DNA from: Terriglobia bacterium
Lineage (GTDB): Bacteria > Acidobacteriota > Terriglobia > Bryobacterales > Bryobacteraceae
Reading direction: 5' to 3'
Assembly: GCA_020073445.1 (NCBI GenBank)
Contig: JAIQFE010000016.1
Coordinates: 62,001 to 126,000 of the forward strand
DNA: 64,000 nucleotides
Of the stretch, positions 24,161 to 33,033 are shown one piece after another. The notes beneath the pieces were generated by a model, which was given only the letters and a program-made list of their open reading frames with translations, was not told the origin of the DNA and searched no databases. The position numbers were made by a program, and so were the translations under genes. Position 1 is the first letter of the stretch. Each line of letters opens with the position of its first letter.

Positions 24161-25624
24161 CTAACGCGAAGACATCAGTTGCCGCAGCAGCGCCGCGGTG
24201 CTTTCGCGAACTGTGGATTCGCCGCCGATACGCGCACGCACGCCTTTTCCCATGGCGACATCGAGCGCTGTCCGGCCCTGCTTGTCCTTGGCATCGAGAT
24301 TGGCGCCGTGCTCCGCCAGATATTTCACGATGCCGTCGGATGCCTGCGCCGCGATGTGCAGCGCGGTCTGGCCCGAGTCGTTGGCCGCGTTGATGTCGAC
24401 GCCAGCATCGGCACCTAATTCAACCAGATACGTTACAGCCGCGAGCAACTGCGCTTCGGTCGCATAATCCTTGGCGAACACTCCCGTTCCGCGGCCGACG
24501 CCAGCCGCGAGCATCAGCGCCGTCGTTCCGTTCTTCTGCTTGAGCCCGGCATTCGCAGCATGGCCGATCAGCACCCGCATCGAGGCGACATCGCCGTTTT
24601 TTGCCGCGCGCATCAGCGGCGTGGTTCCTTCTCCTAAACTCGGCTCGCCGGGTGTATGGGCGCGGGTGAGCGTGGGCGATTTCAGAGTGGCGTTCGGATT
24701 CGCGCCCTGAGCCAGCAGAATCGGCAGCAGATCCACCGCCGTAAGTTTATCGGTGGACTTACGGCCCGGGCGGCCGTAGATCTCCCCCAGCGTACTCATG
24801 TCGACTGCCGCGTACAGAGCTGCCATGCCGGTGGAATCGGCGATGTTGGGATCGGCGCCCTTCTCCGCCAAGGCAGCCGCGGTATCGAAGTGTCCGTTAA
24901 GGATGGCGAATTCCAGAGCCGTGGTTCCATCCGGATCGGTCAGGTTCAGATCGGCGCCCATTTCCGCGAGCGTGCGAGCGGCTTCCAGGGACCCTTGCCG
25001 CCCGGCGTACATCAACGCGGTCCAGCTGCCGTGCGGCACAATCGTGGTGACGCCTTCCAGGCCGAATCGATCTTTGGGATACGCCAGCTTGTCGGATCGC
25101 GCGTTGGGATCCGCGCCGTGCTCGATCAGCGCCCGCACTGCCTCGGGATGATTCTCGGCGGCGGCCCACATGAGCGCGGTCTCGCCGAGAGTGCTTTCTC
25201 GCGCGTTGGCGTCCGCGCCGCGGGTGAGCAGCATCCGGACGATTTCCGCGTTCCCTGTCCGTGCGGCATCCATCAGAATCGCGTTGGTTGGATGTGCGCC
25301 GGCCTGCAAAAGCGTCTGGATCAGCGGGGCGCTGCCGTTCTCCGCGGCGAGCGCAAGCGGAGTGACGCCGTAGCGATTCGCCGCATCTGGATTCGCGCCG
25401 GAGCGGAGCAGCCGTTGCACGGAATCCGCGTCATTCGCGCGAACAGCCCAGTGCAGTGGAGTGGTTCCGTCAGGATCGTCCGCAGCAGTCAGCGTGAACG
25501 TGAGCGCGCCCAGTAGCAAAAGGGGACAGACTACTCTGTCCCCTCCAGCAAGGCCCCGATTTCGCCTCCGAGCGTGGGAGTGGACAGAGCTGTCTGTCCC
25601 CTTTTGCTTCCTAAAACAAGTCAT
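24161..25624 (-). CDS. Exported ankyrin-repeat protein with a repeat element inside its leader (set A)
   Basis: A 487-residue protein with about eleven ankyrin repeats from residue 51 onward (DGTTPLHWAVRANDADSVQRL, NGTTALMLAA, SGQTALHIAAQ and others). The frame starts inside the end of the DUF1552 gene, reads MTCFRK, passes in frame through a 90-bp repeat element (30 codons), then continues LLGALTFTLTAADDP. Without the element the leader would be a compact signal peptide. A TTG at 25520, inside the element, could give a shorter start. It is last in an operon with a DUF1592-type diheme protein and a DUF1552 protein. Exported ankyrin proteins usually scaffold protein contacts. Confidence 0.82.
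   Translation of the reverse strand: MTCFRKQKGTDSSVHSHARRRNRGLAGGDRVVCPLLLLGALTFTLTAADDPDGTTPLHWAVRANDADSVQRLLRSGANPDAANRYGVTPLALAAENGSAPLIQTLLQAGAHPTNAILMDAARTGNAEIVRMLLTRGADANARESTLGETALMWAAAENHPEAVRALIEHGADPNARSDKLAYPKDRFGLEGVTTIVPHGSWTALMYAGRQGSLEAARTLAEMGADLNLTDPDGTTALEFAILNGHFDTAAALAEKGADPNIADSTGMAALYAAVDMSTLGEIYGRPGRKSTDKLTAVDLLPILLAQGANPNATLKSPTLTRAHTPGEPSLGEGTTPLMRAAKNGDVASMRVLIGHAANAGLKQKNGTTALMLAAGVGRGTGVFAKDYATEAQLLAAVTYLVELGADAGVDINAANDSGQTALHIAAQASDGIVKYLAEHGANLDAKDKQGRTALDVAMGKGVRARIGGESTVRESTAALLRQLMSSR
25517..25606. repeat. 90-bp palindromic repeat element, copy 1
   Basis: Its two 28-bp ends are inverted repeats (25 of 28 match) beginning CAAAAGGGGACAGAC. Each end is itself nearly palindromic (GGGGACAGA...TCTGTCCCC). 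A second copy lies at 46318-46404. This copy sits in frame within the leader of the ankyrin gene and starts 4 nt after the DUF1552 stop codon. Confidence 0.85.
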
Positions 25625-26924
25625 CGACTAGCCCTGTGCTGTCGCCGTAGTGCTCGATGGGAGTATCGTACTTGGCCGCCACGGTGCGCCACAGATTTCC
25701 GACTGGCGTCCGCTTCGGAAGCTCGATGTGGCGGTGCCCCTTGAGACTTCCGCTCACGGCGACCACGGGCAGAGGATCGGTCGCATGGCCGTTCGAATCG
25801 CCCATGCCCGCCCCGTAGAAGATGAGCGACTGATCGAGCAGCGATCCTGGACCGTCTTCGGTCTTCCGCAGCGTGTCCAGGAACTTCGCGAACAATCCGA
25901 CGTGGTAGGTGTTGATCTTCACCACCTGTGCCATCTTGTCGGCATTGTTCTGATGGTGCGAGACCGAATGATGCTGTTCGCTCACGCCTAATTGCGGATA
26001 CGTCCGCTGGCTGAGTTCGCGCGAGAGCATGAACGTGAACACGCGGGTCACGTTGGCCTGGTACGCCGCCGCGATCAGGTCGAACATCAGGCCGACATGC
26101 TCTTCGAAGGACTCCGGCACTCCCACGGGAGCTTCCAGAGCGGTCTCGGAAAGGTTCTGCTGCAATTCCGCGCGCTGGATCCGGCGTTCGATTTCGCGAA
26201 CGTTGTCGAGATAGTCGCTGACGCGCGCGCGGTCGCGCCCTCCCAGGGTGCGTTGCAGATCGTTCGCATCCTCGGCGATCGAATCCAGGATGCTGCGCTG
26301 CGTGGCCATTCGTGCGCGCCGTTCTGTCGCGGACCCCGCGCCTCCGAAAAGGCGTTCGAAGACCGTACGCGGGTTGGTCTCCATCGGCAGCGGGGTGGTG
26401 GGTGTCCTCCACGAAATCGTATTCATGTACGTGCAGCTGAATCCGGGGGAACAAGCTCCGACGTAGCCGGTGAAATCTTCCGTGGCGAGCTCGAGCGACG
26501 GGAGCGGTGTATCCTGGCCGATTTTCTGCGCGACTACCTGGTCGATGGTGGTGTTGGCCAGCACGTCCTCGGCTTCGGTCCGCTTGGGCCACACGCCGGT
26601 GAGGAATCCAGCGCAACTCACGGCGTGATCGCCGATCACGCTGCCCGGACGGGATCGCGTGAGGTTGTTGACCAGCACCAAAGATTCTTTGAAGGGTTCC
26701 AGCGGCTTCAGAATCGGAGTGAACTCGAATCCCGCACCGGTGGTCTTGGGAGTCCACTGCTGCATGATGGCGCCGTTAGGAAAGTACACCACGCCGAATC
26801 GCATCGAGGGGATGGCGGCCGCCTTGGCCTGAGGAGTGAAAGCCGGGATCATTGCATCCAGGAACGGCAAGGCGATGGCCGCCCCCGTGCCGCTCAATAT
26901 TGTTCGGCGGGATATGGATTTCAC
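25611..26924 (-). CDS. DUF1552 exported protein (set A)
   Basis: A 437-residue protein with a Tat-like leader (SRRTILSGTGAAIALPFLDAMIPAF). Family motifs include VYFPNGAIMQQW, LVLVNNLTRSRPGSVIGDHAVSCAGFLTG, ERRIQRAELQQN, TFMLSRELSQRTYPQLGVSEQHHSVSHHQ and YGAGMGDSNGHATDPLPVVAVSG. The fold resembles the DUF1501/sulfatase-like family, with potential metal ligands in HHSVSHH. It overlaps the end of the diheme gene by 4 nt, which fits a strict functional partnership seen across Planctomycetes and Acidobacteria. The substrate is unknown. Confidence 0.9.
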   Translation of the reverse strand: MKSISRRTILSGTGAAIALPFLDAMIPAFTPQAKAAAIPSMRFGVVYFPNGAIMQQWTPKTTGAGFEFTPILKPLEPFKESLVLVNNLTRSRPGSVIGDHAVSCAGFLTGVWPKRTEAEDVLANTTIDQVVAQKIGQDTPLPSLELATEDFTGYVGACSPGFSCTYMNTISWRTPTTPLPMETNPRTVFERLFGGAGSATERRARMATQRSILDSIAEDANDLQRTLGGRDRARVSDYLDNVREIERRIQRAELQQNLSETALEAPVGVPESFEEHVGLMFDLIAAAYQANVTRVFTFMLSRELSQRTYPQLGVSEQHHSVSHHQNNADKMAQVVKINTYHVGLFAKFLDTLRKTEDGPGSLLDQSLIFYGAGMGDSNGHATDPLPVVAVSGSLKGHRHIELPKRTPVGNLWRTVAAKYDTPIEHYGDSTGLVDDLF

Positions 26925-29266
26925 GGTTTGCTCTCCACTGCTGTTCGCATCTGGAACGGCGTGCTCCGCACGATTCCTATTATCAGTGATGACACCTTAT
27001 AGTTGTTCTGCGACGCCTCGCGGACGATCCCGCGCACGGCAGGCATATCGCGATAATCCAGTCCTCGCCCCAGCGCATAAATCAAAAGCTTCTCGGTTAT
27101 GGTGCCGGCGAACATTTCCGGACGGTTCACGATCACATTGCGAAGATCCACCACGCCATTCACCTTCGTTCCATCGGCCAATTCGCCGGAAACGTCAATG
27201 GGGCCGCCGGCGTCACGCGTTCGCCAGGCCCCCACGGCGTCGAAATTCTCGAGCGCGAGTCCGATCGGGTCCATGGTCTTGTGACAGCTCGCGCACACGG
27301 AGTTGGCGCGATGCTCCACCATCTGCTCGCGCATCGTGAGGGGTTTCTCCCGATCCTTGTTCTCCTTGAGGAGCGGCACATCCGGCGGAGGCGGCGGAAC
27401 CGGCATTCCGAGCATGTTTTCCAGGATCCACTTCCCTCGGACCACAGGCGACGTGCGCTCGGCTTTTGAGGTTAGGGCGAGAATACTGCCTTGTCCCAGC
27501 AATCCCCGACGGAAATCGTCCTTTACGGTCACCCGGCGGAACTGGCTCCCGTAGATTCCGGCGATTCCGTAATGCCTGGCGAGCCGCTCGTTGAGGAACG
27601 TGTAGTCGGCGCTCAGAAGATCCAGCACGGGACGATCCTCGGTGAGGATGCTTTCAAAGAACATCTCGGTCTCGCGCTGGAACGCCTGCCTGAGGTTATC
27701 GTCGAAATCGGGAAAATCGTCCGAGTTGGGCAGGACGTTACGAACGTTCCGCAACTGCAGCCACTGCCCGACGAAATTGCTGACGAGCGCATGCGACTTG
27801 GGGTCACGTAACATGCGCAGGGTCTGCTCGCGCAACACTGCCGGATCGTGAAGCTTCCCGGCCGTGGCCAGCGTGACCAACTCGTCATCCGGAATGCTGC
27901 TCCACAGGAAGAACGACAGCCGCGAAGCCAGATCCAGATCGCTAACTCGATAGACCGATCCAGGAGCCGCGTTGGGAGGATCTTTTTCGATACGCAAAAC
28001 GAACTTCGGGCTGGCGAGAATCCGTTCGAGGGCAAGCTCGATTCCAGCCTCGAAGCCGCCTTCGCGCCGGCCAGTTTCATAGAAAGTCAGAATCCGAGCA
28101 AGATCCGCATCGCTCACCGGCTGGCGGTAAGCCCTGCGAGCCAGCGCCGCGATGATTTTCCGCGCGCAGGTAGCCTCATCATTAGCCTTATCGGGCCGGC
28201 AAATGAAAATCCGGCGTCGGCTGGGCGTGTCGCCGGGACCAGTCGCGTTGAAAGGACCGGTGATCGAGAGTGTCTGGATGTGCGGCCATCCGCTCCAGTC
28301 AAAGTTGTCGGTGGAACTGCGCTGGAACGGTTGCAGCCGATCAGGACGCACGACCTGGGGACCTTCCAGGAACGCGGCCGTAACATCGGCAGGGCCCGCT
28401 TTTACTTTCACGCGAACACGCAGGCGGGCGTCCACTGCATCGCCCAGCTCCGTGGGCTTCTCGAACAGCGACGCCAGATCGGCATTACCGCCGATGTTCG
28501 CGAGATGAATCCGTTGGCCGGCCACCGTGAACTCCACCTGGTGGGCGAATTCCAGCCCGCGCATGATGTTCAAGTTGGTCCGGTACAGTTTGGCCTGGAA
28601 CTCGTATTCGCCATCCAACGGAAAATTGTGATGCACCGAAATCCCGCCGATGGTTCCGAGCGGCAGTCCTTCAATGTGTTCGTTCTGCGAAAGGTCCTGG
28701 CGAATCCGGTAGGTGGCGCCGGCCGCCCTTATCTTGGGATCGCCGACTGCCAGCGCGCTGATGCTCGCCGCGGCTGATAAGTAACGTTCCTGGAGCGATG
28801 GCGAGAAGCCCAGAACATCGGAAATATTGTCGAAGCCGTAGGCCGAATCGTCGGGAGGCAGCAGAGCGGCAGCGTCCATGTCGAGCGCGAGCAAATCGCG
28901 GATGGCGTTCGCGTACTCGGCGCGATTCATGCGGTGGAGCAAGGGACGCCCGGCGAAGGGCTTGGCTTGCGCCGCGCTATCGATCCTTGTCTCGAGAGAA
29001 GATACGAATTTGTGCGAGGTCTCGGCGTCTGGGTGAGGCATCCCGGGAGGCGGCATCGCGCCGGTGCGCAGCTTCACGATCACTTTTTCCCACGTCTCTG
29101 CGTCGGCGGGGATTTTGGCCGGATCCAGCGTATCCAGCGTGAGTCCGGCAGTTTTGAGGCGCTCGTTATGGCAGGTGACGCAATACCGGTCCACCATCTG
29201 CCTGTCTTGGGCTGAACAAACGGCCCCTAGCAACACGGCAGCGGCTATCCACAGACTCTTCGGCAC
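26921..29266 (-). CDS. DUF1587/1592/1588/1585-type diheme exported protein (set A)
   Basis: A 781-residue protein with a signal peptide (MPKSLWIAAAVLLGAVCSAQ). Heme sites are CVTCH at 29-33 and CASCH in NSVCASCHKTMDPIGLALENFDAVG. The middle holds the DUF1587 (RMNRAEYANAIRDLLALD), DUF1595 (IIAALARRAYRQPVSDADL), DUF1592 (LASRLSFFLWSSIPDDELV), DUF1588 and C-terminal DUF1585 segments. Genes with this architecture are nearly always followed by DUF1552, as here. A role in oxidising a polymer or small molecule outside the cytoplasm is assumed but not shown. Confidence 0.92.
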   Translation of the reverse strand: MPKSLWIAAAVLLGAVCSAQDRQMVDRYCVTCHNERLKTAGLTLDTLDPAKIPADAETWEKVIVKLRTGAMPPPGMPHPDAETSHKFVSSLETRIDSAAQAKPFAGRPLLHRMNRAEYANAIRDLLALDMDAAALLPPDDSAYGFDNISDVLGFSPSLQERYLSAAASISALAVGDPKIRAAGATYRIRQDLSQNEHIEGLPLGTIGGISVHHNFPLDGEYEFQAKLYRTNLNIMRGLEFAHQVEFTVAGQRIHLANIGGNADLASLFEKPTELGDAVDARLRVRVKVKAGPADVTAAFLEGPQVVRPDRLQPFQRSSTDNFDWSGWPHIQTLSITGPFNATGPGDTPSRRRIFICRPDKANDEATCARKIIAALARRAYRQPVSDADLARILTFYETGRREGGFEAGIELALERILASPKFVLRIEKDPPNAAPGSVYRVSDLDLASRLSFFLWSSIPDDELVTLATAGKLHDPAVLREQTLRMLRDPKSHALVSNFVGQWLQLRNVRNVLPNSDDFPDFDDNLRQAFQRETEMFFESILTEDRPVLDLLSADYTFLNERLARHYGIAGIYGSQFRRVTVKDDFRRGLLGQGSILALTSKAERTSPVVRGKWILENMLGMPVPPPPPDVPLLKENKDREKPLTMREQMVEHRANSVCASCHKTMDPIGLALENFDAVGAWRTRDAGGPIDVSGELADGTKVNGVVDLRNVIVNRPEMFAGTITEKLLIYALGRGLDYRDMPAVRGIVREASQNNYKVSSLIIGIVRSTPFQMRTAVESKP

Positions 29267-29369
29267 CTGTTCCCCTAGTGAATCCTAACGTAGGCGCTTC
29301 CACGAGGCAACCGGTCTGGCTCCAAAGGATGATAATGGAAATCTGCCCCAAGTCCGGGGGAATCAACCC

Positions 29370-30761
29370 ATGAGTATCCCTTACGACGCCATTATTATTG
29401 GCACCGGACAGGCCGGACCGCCCTTGGCCAAGCGCCTGACTGCGGCCGGGAAGAAAGTCGCGATCATCGAGCGCGGGCTTTTTGGCGGGACCTGTGTGAA
29501 TACCGGCTGCATCCCGACCAAAACCATGGTTGCGAGCGCTTATGCGGCGCATATGGCCAGCCGGGCGGCGGAATTCGGCGTCGTGACCGGCGCGCCTGTG
29601 ACGGTCGACATGAAGCGTGTCAAAGCGCGCAAGGATATTATTTCCGGGCAGTCGAACGAGGCCGTCGAAAGCGGGCTGAAAAGGATGGTGAACTGCACGG
29701 TGTACCAGGGTCACGCGCGGTTCGAGTCGGCAAATGAAGTCAGCGTTGGGGATGCGCGGATGACAGCCGGCAAAATCTTCATCAATGTGGGCGCCCGCGC
29801 TGTGATTCCGCCTATTCCGGGACTCGATCAGATCCCCTACCTGACGAACAGCTCAATGATGCATCTGGATTCGCTCCCCAAGCATCTGATCGTATTGGGT
29901 GGCAGTTACATCGGTCTGGAGTTCGGCCAGATGTTCCGGCGGTTCGGTAGCGACGTGACTATGATCGAAACGGGGCCGCGGTTGATCCCGCGGGAGGACG
30001 AAGACGTATCGGCCGCGATTCTGGACATCCTGCAGCGCGAAGGGATCCAGGTACACGTCGGCACAAAATGCAAGAGCTTCGCCCAGCAGGGCGACGAGAT
30101 TGTCGCCAGCGTAGAGACAGCCGGCGCTAGCTCTGAAATCCGCGGCACCCACGTGCTGATCGCGACCGGCCGACGCCCGAATACGGATGATCTGGGGCTC
30201 GACAAGGCTGGAGTGGCCCTGGATTCCCGTGGGTACATCCAGGTCGACGATCAGCTTCGCACGAACGTGCCCGGCATCTGGGCCATGGGCGACTGCAACG
30301 GAAAGGGTGCGTTCACGCACACCTCATATAACGATTTCGAAATCATCGCCGCGAATGTTCTCGACGACCCATTGGGAAATCGGCCACGTAAGGTCAGCGA
30401 CCGCATTCCGACCTACGCTTTGTACATCGATCCGCCCTTGGGACGCGCCGGGATGACCGAGATCGAGGCCAAGGCGACCGGCCGGAACGTGCTGATCGGA
30501 AAGCGTCCCATGACAAGAGTCGGGCGCGCCGTCGAAAAGGGAGAAACGTTGGGCTTCATGAAGGTTCTTATAAATGCGGACATGCAACGGATCATGGGGG
30601 CAGCGATTCTCGGTACGGGGGGCGATGAGGCCATTCACTCTATCCTCGATGTGATGTATGCTGACAAGCCGTACACGGTGATTCAGCGTGCCGTTCACAT
30701 TCATCCGACTGTATCCGAGCTGATTCCGACTATGCTGGGTGAACTGCACCCCTTACGGTGA
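29370..30761 (+). CDS. FAD-dependent pyridine nucleotide-disulfide oxidoreductase
   Basis: A 463-residue class I flavoprotein disulfide reductase. It has the FAD motif IIIGTGQAGPPLAKRL, the redox pair GGTCVNTGCIPTK, the NAD(P) motif LIVLGGSYIGLEFGQMF, WAMGDCNGKGAFTHT, and a C-terminal HIHPTVSELIPTML dimer motif with the catalytic His/Glu. Such proteins are often labelled mercuric reductase, but there is no N-terminal HMA domain and no C-terminal Cys pair. It starts the operon with egtB, whose ATG is 7 nt after its stop, so a role in reducing a thiol or ergothioneine-related disulfide is a reasonable but untested idea. Confidence 0.88.
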   Translation: MSIPYDAIIIGTGQAGPPLAKRLTAAGKKVAIIERGLFGGTCVNTGCIPTKTMVASAYAAHMASRAAEFGVVTGAPVTVDMKRVKARKDIISGQSNEAVESGLKRMVNCTVYQGHARFESANEVSVGDARMTAGKIFINVGARAVIPPIPGLDQIPYLTNSSMMHLDSLPKHLIVLGGSYIGLEFGQMFRRFGSDVTMIETGPRLIPREDEDVSAAILDILQREGIQVHVGTKCKSFAQQGDEIVASVETAGASSEIRGTHVLIATGRRPNTDDLGLDKAGVALDSRGYIQVDDQLRTNVPGIWAMGDCNGKGAFTHTSYNDFEIIAANVLDDPLGNRPRKVSDRIPTYALYIDPPLGRAGMTEIEAKATGRNVLIGKRPMTRVGRAVEKGETLGFMKVLINADMQRIMGAAILGTGGDEAIHSILDVMYADKPYTVIQRAVHIHPTVSELIPTMLGELHPLR

Positions 30762-30768
30762 TCCAGTC

Positions 30769-32055
30769 ATGCTTGTTGCCCAAGACAGAATTTTGCTCCA
30801 TCGTCTGGATCAGGCCCGCGCGCAAACCGACACACTGTTCGAGATTGTTCGCCCCGATTCGCTGTATGACCGTCCCATCGCCGAGCGGCATCGCATCGTT
30901 TTCTATATCGGTCATCTGGAAGCGTTCGATTGGAACCTGCTGCGATCCTCATCCAACTTACGGTCTTTCGATGCGGATTTGGATAAGCTCTTCGCGTTTG
31001 GCATCGATCCGGTGGACGGCGGGCTGCCGTCCGATCAGCCTTCCGACTGGCCCGCGATCGAACAAGTTCGCCGGTACGCCGCTCGTGTGCGCCAGGAGCT
31101 GGACTCCCTGTTGCGAGATGCTCCGGAGATCCTCCTGAACACGGCCATCGAACATCGGCTGATGCACGCCGAAACGCTGGCCTACATGCTGCATCAATTG
31201 CCGCTCGAAAAGAAGATTGGGCAGCCGCAAGTAGATGTGCCTGCGCGGGAGCAGCCGCGGCCGGAATCCATCGAGATCCCGGAAGGGGCGGTCACGCCGG
31301 GGCTCTCGCGTCATTCCTCGGACTTCGGCTGGGACAACGAGTACGACGCCCACACTGTGAACGTTCCCGCGTTCGCGATCGAGCGGTACAAAATTACCAA
31401 CGGTCAATACCTGGAGTTCGTGCGAGCTGGCGGGTATCAGGACCGGAGTTTGTGGACCCCGGCCGATTGGGAATGGAGATCGGCGGACGACGTCTCTCAT
31501 CCCGCGTTTTGGAAACAGGCGCGAGGTAGCTGGCATCTACAAACTATGTTCGAGGAGGTCCCGCTGCCGCTGTCCTGGCCGGTTTATGTGAGCCAGGCCG
31601 AAGCCTCCGCCTACGCTCGCTGGGCCGGAAAGCGTTTGCCCACCGAGGCGGAATGGCAGCGCGCGGCATATGGATCTCCTGATCGCGCCGAACGCAGCTT
31701 CCCGTGGGGCGATCAGATGCCGAGCCCCGGGCATGGTTATTTCGATTTCGAGCGTTGGGATCCCGCACCGGTGGATGCCTTCCCACAGGGGCGCAGCGCA
31801 TTCGGATTGGACGGGCTCCTGGCCAACGGTTGGGAATGGACGTCGACTCCGTTCGGGCCGTTCGAGGGATTCAAGCCGTTCCCGTTTTACGAAGGCTACT
31901 CCGCCAATTTCTTCGATGGCAAACATTTTGTGATGAAGGGAGGCTCGCCGCGCACGGATCGAAGCATGCTGCGGCGTTCCTTCCGCAACTGGTTCCAGCC
32001 CCACTATCCGTACGTGTATGCGGGATTCCGCTGTGCGAGTAATGGGCAAAAATAA
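30769..32055 (+). CDS. egtB: EgtB-type sulfoxide synthase (ergothioneine pathway)
   Basis: From ATG 30769 the protein has 428 residues: an N-terminal DinB-like domain and a C-terminal formylglycine-generating-enzyme-like domain (FAIERYKITNGQYLEFVRAGGY, YARWAGKRLPTEAEWQRAAYG, GGSPRTDRSMLRRSFRNWF). The three iron-binding His are visible: His49 in GHLEAFD, and His129 and His133 in EHRLMHAE, close to 51/134/138 of the mycobacterial enzyme. It would join a cysteine-type thiol to hercynine. No egtA, egtC or egtE is in the window, which would suit a form using cysteine directly, as reported for an acidobacterial EgtB. The in-frame GTG at 30739 is less likely. Confidence 0.88.
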   Translation: MLVAQDRILLHRLDQARAQTDTLFEIVRPDSLYDRPIAERHRIVFYIGHLEAFDWNLLRSSSNLRSFDADLDKLFAFGIDPVDGGLPSDQPSDWPAIEQVRRYAARVRQELDSLLRDAPEILLNTAIEHRLMHAETLAYMLHQLPLEKKIGQPQVDVPAREQPRPESIEIPEGAVTPGLSRHSSDFGWDNEYDAHTVNVPAFAIERYKITNGQYLEFVRAGGYQDRSLWTPADWEWRSADDVSHPAFWKQARGSWHLQTMFEEVPLPLSWPVYVSQAEASAYARWAGKRLPTEAEWQRAAYGSPDRAERSFPWGDQMPSPGHGYFDFERWDPAPVDAFPQGRSAFGLDGLLANGWEWTSTPFGPFEGFKPFPFYEGYSANFFDGKHFVMKGGSPRTDRSMLRRSFRNWFQPHYPYVYAGFRCASNGQK

Positions 32056-32064
32056 AGGCGGTTT

Positions 32065-33033
32065 ATGCGAACAAGTACGATCGTCGCGCGAGCGGCTGGC
32101 GAATTCGCCACGGATATACGAAATGGGTTGATGAAGCCCGGCCAGAAGGAACTGCCATCAAAGTATCTCTATGACACGATCGGATCTAAGCTCTTTGAGG
32201 TCATCGCTGAGCTGCCTGAATATGGCGTGAGCCGCGCGGATGATCGGGTGATTCGGGGCCACGCGAGTGAAATCGTCGAGCGCATCGCGGGCGACGTGGT
32301 GTTGTGCGAGCTGGGCAGCGGAAGCGGCACCAAGACCCGCTGGATACTGGAAGCGCTCTCTCGCCGCCGCCACACGTATTACTTCCCGATCGAGATTTCG
32401 TCGGCGGCGCTGGCAGTCTGCCGCCGCGAACTGGCCGATATCGATTCGGTCGGCATCGTCGGCCTGGAGCGCGAATACCTCGATGGGTTGCTGGAGGTGG
32501 CGGCCCGCAGGCGCGATGGCCAGCGCATCCTGGTTCTGTTTCTCGGCAGCACCATCGGCAATTTCAGCCATCCCGCGGACATCAATTTCTTGCGAAACGT
32601 CCGAATGATTCTCAAGACCGGCGACGCGCTGCTGTTGGGAACGGATCTGGAGAAATCGATTCCCCAGCTCATCCAAGCCTATGACGACCCGCTGGGGGTC
32701 ACGGCCGCGTTCAACCTCAATCTTCTGGTTCGCATCAATCGGGAGCTCGACGCGGATTTCGACTTGAAGCAATTTCGTCATCTGGCGCGATTCAATCCCG
32801 AGACCGGGAGCATTGAGATGCATCTGCAGTCTCTACGCGAGCAAACCGTCGGAATCCACGCCGCCGATCTGCAGATCGCGTTTGAGGACGGCGAGACCAT
32901 CTGGACTGAGAACAGCCACAAGTATTCCCACGATGAGATCGCGCGCCTGGCCGATGTTGCGGGTTTCCAGTGCGAGGCGCAGTGGATCGACCATGAATGG
33001 CCCTTTGCCGAGAGTCTGTTCGTGGTGAATTAG
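32065..33033 (+). CDS. egtD: EgtD-type histidine N-alpha-methyltransferase
   Basis: A 322-residue SAM-dependent methyltransferase of the EgtD family. LPSKYLYDTIGSKLFEVIAELPEY opens the protein, CELGSGSGTKTRWILEAL (81-98) is the SAM motif, and FLGSTIGNF follows. Near the C-terminus WTENSHKYS keeps the Glu used to bind the amino group. The canonical PEYYPTR is PEYGVSR here, so one Tyr of the substrate pocket is replaced; specificity for histidine is therefore likely but not certain. It lies 9 nt after egtB and its stop abuts the ABC ATPase start. Confidence 0.88.
   Translation: MRTSTIVARAAGEFATDIRNGLMKPGQKELPSKYLYDTIGSKLFEVIAELPEYGVSRADDRVIRGHASEIVERIAGDVVLCELGSGSGTKTRWILEALSRRRHTYYFPIEISSAALAVCRRELADIDSVGIVGLEREYLDGLLEVAARRRDGQRILVLFLGSTIGNFSHPADINFLRNVRMILKTGDALLLGTDLEKSIPQLIQAYDDPLGVTAAFNLNLLVRINRELDADFDLKQFRHLARFNPETGSIEMHLQSLREQTVGIHAADLQIAFEDGETIWTENSHKYSHDEIARLADVAGFQCEAQWIDHEWPFAESLFVVN

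Noticed and set aside
29370-30761. Mercuric reductase (merA)
   Set aside because: The redox pair is present, but the HMA domain, C-terminal Cys pair and other mer genes are missing.
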